Position numbers and translations under genes: made by a program. Under the pieces are notes generated by a model. It had not been told where the DNA came from. It was given only the letters and a program-made list of their open reading frames with translations, and searched no databases. Source: Spirosoma endbachense (GTDB lineage: Bacteria > Bacteroidota > Bacteroidia > Cytophagales > Spirosomataceae). Taken from it: DNA of 64,000 bases. Shown in pieces: positions 62,701-64,000 of this stretch (the stretch's first letter is position 1; every line of letters starts with the position of its first letter). The stretch lies in contig NZ_CP045997.1 in assembly GCF_010233585.1 (NCBI RefSeq), positions 8,049,896 to 8,113,895 of the forward strand, given 5' to 3'.

Positions 62701-64000
62701 CTGTACATGCTCAAGGCAGACATGCATTAGGGTTTCTGCCGCCGAGAAATTGCCGTTGAGGTATTCCAGATCAGCCGCTGTTTTGTGGAGCAATAAAGCA
62801 AAATCATAATCGTCGGTCCAGCTTTGATCGCCTGCCAGCCGCCGGGCCAGATTGACATACGTGAAGGCCGATAGATGCGCACTTGCCTGGCGGGCTTTCA
62901 GGCTGGCTGTCAGATTCAGGCGGGTGAGCTGGGCGCGTTCGGCGGGTTCCGTGATTAGTTCAGCACCTGCGTTGAGGTGGTTGACCAGATCAAACAAATG
63001 GTCTTCGTTGTGGAGTTGGTGCTGGAGCAGAAAACGCCCGATCCGTAAATGAAGCCTGGCCTGCTCGTCGCTGGTCATGAGCGAATAAGCGGCCTGTTGT
63101 ACGCGGTCGTGTGAAAACTCGATCTGAATCCTGAATGACTCGGTATGCTGAATAATGTCTGCATACTGATAGTTTTCTCCGACTGGCGAAATGAGCCCTT
63201 CTTCGACAGCCGCCCATAGATTCTGTAATGATTCTGGTATATCCTGCCCGCTCAGATAGGCCAACAGCTGCATATCAAACAAACCACCAATACAGGCTGC
63301 CATTTTCAGAAGCGACTGAGTGGTTTCGGGCAGCATTCCCATTTTTTCTACCAACAGATCGATCACATTGTTGGTAATGGCCCGGCGACGAATACCGGCA
63401 AAATCAATTTGCCATTTGAGTTGGTTGGCGTCGAAGATCACCAGCCCCATTTGATTCAACGATTTCAAAAATTCCAGCGTGAAGAATGCATTGCCCTGCG
63501 TTTTGGCATAAACCAATTTGGTTAGTTCCTGTACCGTGCTATCATCGGTCAGTAATGATTCTTTGATGAGTTGAAACAGGTGTTCTTCGCGTAGTGGGTC
63601 CAACACGATAGCGTTGATTACTGCCGATTCATCCTGGGCTGTATCGAGCATTTTCAACAGCGGATGCCCAGCACTTACTTCGTTGTCGCGGTAGGCACCA
63701 ATTACCAGAAAGCACGAATGATTTACATCCGTTATCAATAGGCGAATGAGATTGAGCGAGGCCACATCGGCCCATTGAAGGTCATCCAGGAAGAGAACAA
63801 ATGGGTGTTCAGGTCGGGCAATAGCCTTCATGAATTTTGAAAAAACAAGATTGAAGCGGTTGGTAGCTTCCTGTGGATCTAGTTTAGGTACATCGGGTTG
63901 TGGGCCAATAAGAGTCGTTAATTCAGGAATCATGTCAGTTAGTACCTGCCCATTTTCACCGACACTTTCCTGTATCAATTGCTGCCACCGGCTGAGGGTT
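59791..64000 (-). CDS. Giant ATPase-TPR-GAF-adenylate cyclase signalling protein (5' end outside the window)
   Basis: At least 1400 residues; the frame runs open through the right edge, so the N-terminus (commonly a protein kinase domain in this family) is missing here. Visible parts in order are an AAA-type ATPase segment with Walker B (PFVLFLDDLQWADVASL), a long helical/TPR region, a GAF domain around residues 970-1110 of the visible part, and a class III nucleotide cyclase domain (MTVMFCDIRAYSSLSEG, INHYLGDGFIAVF, HDANVISDAVNISSRLEG). Both metal-binding Asp residues, the base-contacting Asp and the Asn/Arg pair are present. The Lys usually found before LGD is His here. The end is a helical tail. 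Likely makes cAMP in response to bound small molecules. Confidence 0.85.
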   Translation of the reverse strand, partial: TLSRWQQLIQESVGENGQVLTDMIPELTTLIGPQPDVPKLDPQEATNRFNLVFSKFMKAIARPEHPFVLFLDDLQWADVASLNLIRLLITDVNHSCFLVIGAYRDNEVSAGHPLLKMLDTAQDESAVINAIVLDPLREEHLFQLIKESLLTDDSTVQELTKLVYAKTQGNAFFTLEFLKSLNQMGLVIFDANQLKWQIDFAGIRRRAITNNVIDLLVEKMGMLPETTQSLLKMAACIGGLFDMQLLAYLSGQDIPESLQNLWAAVEEGLISPVGENYQYADIIQHTESFRIQIEFSHDRVQQAAYSLMTSDEQARLHLRIGRFLLQHQLHNEDHLFDLVNHLNAGAELITEPAERAQLTRLNLTASLKARQASAHLSAFTYVNLARRLAGDQSWTDDYDFALLLHKTAADLEYLNGNFSAAETLMHVCLEHVQTLSEKADVYFLLMQIQSNTTRYYEAIESARQGLKLLDFDFPEKAADADALIPAVLTKILTYFGQHGVEGIYDKEDMTDKRLLAIINILDNLSPPTYVTGESSLWTIHVLFKIDLTIEHGLTPQGGYAFSELGLLFFILNQYDFAFPAAQLSRKIAQKFIKESPRHLSRVGHLYTNYNLPWMRPISETVALNDEFYQLSLEAGELIYAGYTSFFPYFNSYYQGKESLNALLNRLPEGLEFTKKIHHDLAHDSLWGLNLVLACLTGKTASENSFDLPEKSEQELLSYCQTVNDAFGSTVYNVLKGQALYLLGRLHEAQECLETAYALAGAMSGCVAIDTSFRLTYCLTLLALLPQADEQTKALYWTKIDQFSLQFTTWALHNPATFTHKKLLIDAEIARTRLENAVAVRNYAKAITSAEANGYERELALIHRLAADFWLGAGYPFYAKPHIETARYTFYRLDYTRVAEAIDKKYESLFAAVDPNSDGATRPYYLKARNYLRTTVSENSSVLDIRSVLKAASALSEELVLDRLLDKMLRIVLENAGGQRAVLLVPNLGAWRVEAEQNLLATNKSDFEPTDLDNIKTLPATVINYAIRTQAEVFSSNTKLLKAFERDPYLKAQAPASYLCIPLIFKGDMVGILYLEHQTGYNAFTSTGLNLLRLLSSQMAASLANAILYREQVELSRAYQRFVPHSFINALGRKNILQVELGDNIDQEMTVMFCDIRAYSSLSEGMTPEDNFRFINTYLKRVGPVIRANQGFINHYLGDGFIAVFKNNPEDALRAALQLSETIEQYNEKRLTDGRIPISVGMGIHTGRVMMGIIGDEERHDANVISDAVNISSRLEGLTKTFGSTILLSEKTLTGILHPGLFMFRFLGHIRVKGKEDALDVYEMISTNAPDLLEKKIQTLDLFKDGLDNYYKKRFGEAAVSLRKVLDINPADKTAYRYLLNAARYLVETPSEGWDGVETMTEK

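Overview
The window looks like a chromosomal segment of an aerobic, glycan-degrading Bacteroidota. The order Cytophagales and a Spirosoma-like genus are my best guess. The reasons are four SusC/SusD outer-membrane pairs, two ECF sigma/FecR anti-sigma modules, GLPGLI, DUF1684 and DUF4260 family proteins, Bacteroidota-type -7 promoter elements (TAnnTTTG), weak Shine-Dalgarno sequences and a GC content near 50%. The genus is inferred from family content only. I see no tRNA, rRNA, CRISPR array, transposase or phage gene.

Region 1 (1-12.9 kb, + strand) is one long tight operon: susC-susD, two related DoxX-like membrane proteins, a SoxD-like cytochrome c, a SoxC-like molybdopterin sulfite/sulfane dehydrogenase, a DASS/SLC13 anion symporter and a YeiH-type putative sulfate exporter. 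It reads as an inorganic or organic sulfur utilisation locus driven by a TonB-dependent uptake pair. Region 2 (12.9-21.1 kb, + strand) starts with a Bacteroidota promoter, a SAM-I (S-box) riboswitch and a 28-codon leader ORF ending in a Cys-Cys-Cys-Leu-Cys run. A second susC-susD pair, a His-rich TPR protein and a DUF1684 protein follow. Two sulfur-responsive leader devices in series before a SusCD pair, next to the sulfur operon, are the most unusual part of the window.

Region 3 (21.3-39.8 kb, - strand) couples a SusCD pair with its own ECF sigma and FecR, two GHL6-like glycosidase-type proteins, a beta-propeller protein, a lactate-permease-type transporter and a four-enzyme set that funnels hydroxypyruvate/tartronate semialdehyde to glycerate and 2-phosphoglycerate. 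Two identical 33-bp palindromes in opposite orientation lie near its edges. Region 4 (39.9-51.6 kb, - strand) is a second ECF/FecR-controlled PUL: susC, susD, a gluconate-dehydrogenase-subunit-3-like protein, a GMC oxidoreductase and a GH67/GH20-like glycosidase.

Region 5 (51.8-64 kb) holds ordinary housekeeping and signalling genes: an SDR protein with a DUF4260 protein, an AraC regulator, Uma2 nuclease and BtuF-like genes overlapping by 4 bp, a GLPGLI protein followed by a large outer-membrane beta-barrel protein, and the 3' part of a giant ATPase-TPR-GAF-adenylate cyclase gene that runs off the right edge.

Across the window, three of the four susC genes have a hairpin with a poly-A tract on its upstream side, which is an intrinsic terminator on the opposite strand, plus a TAnnTTTG-like -7 box on that opposite strand at the susC start codon. 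This suggests cis-antisense RNAs of the kind known for Bacteroides PULs. Several long intergenic palindromes are also present.
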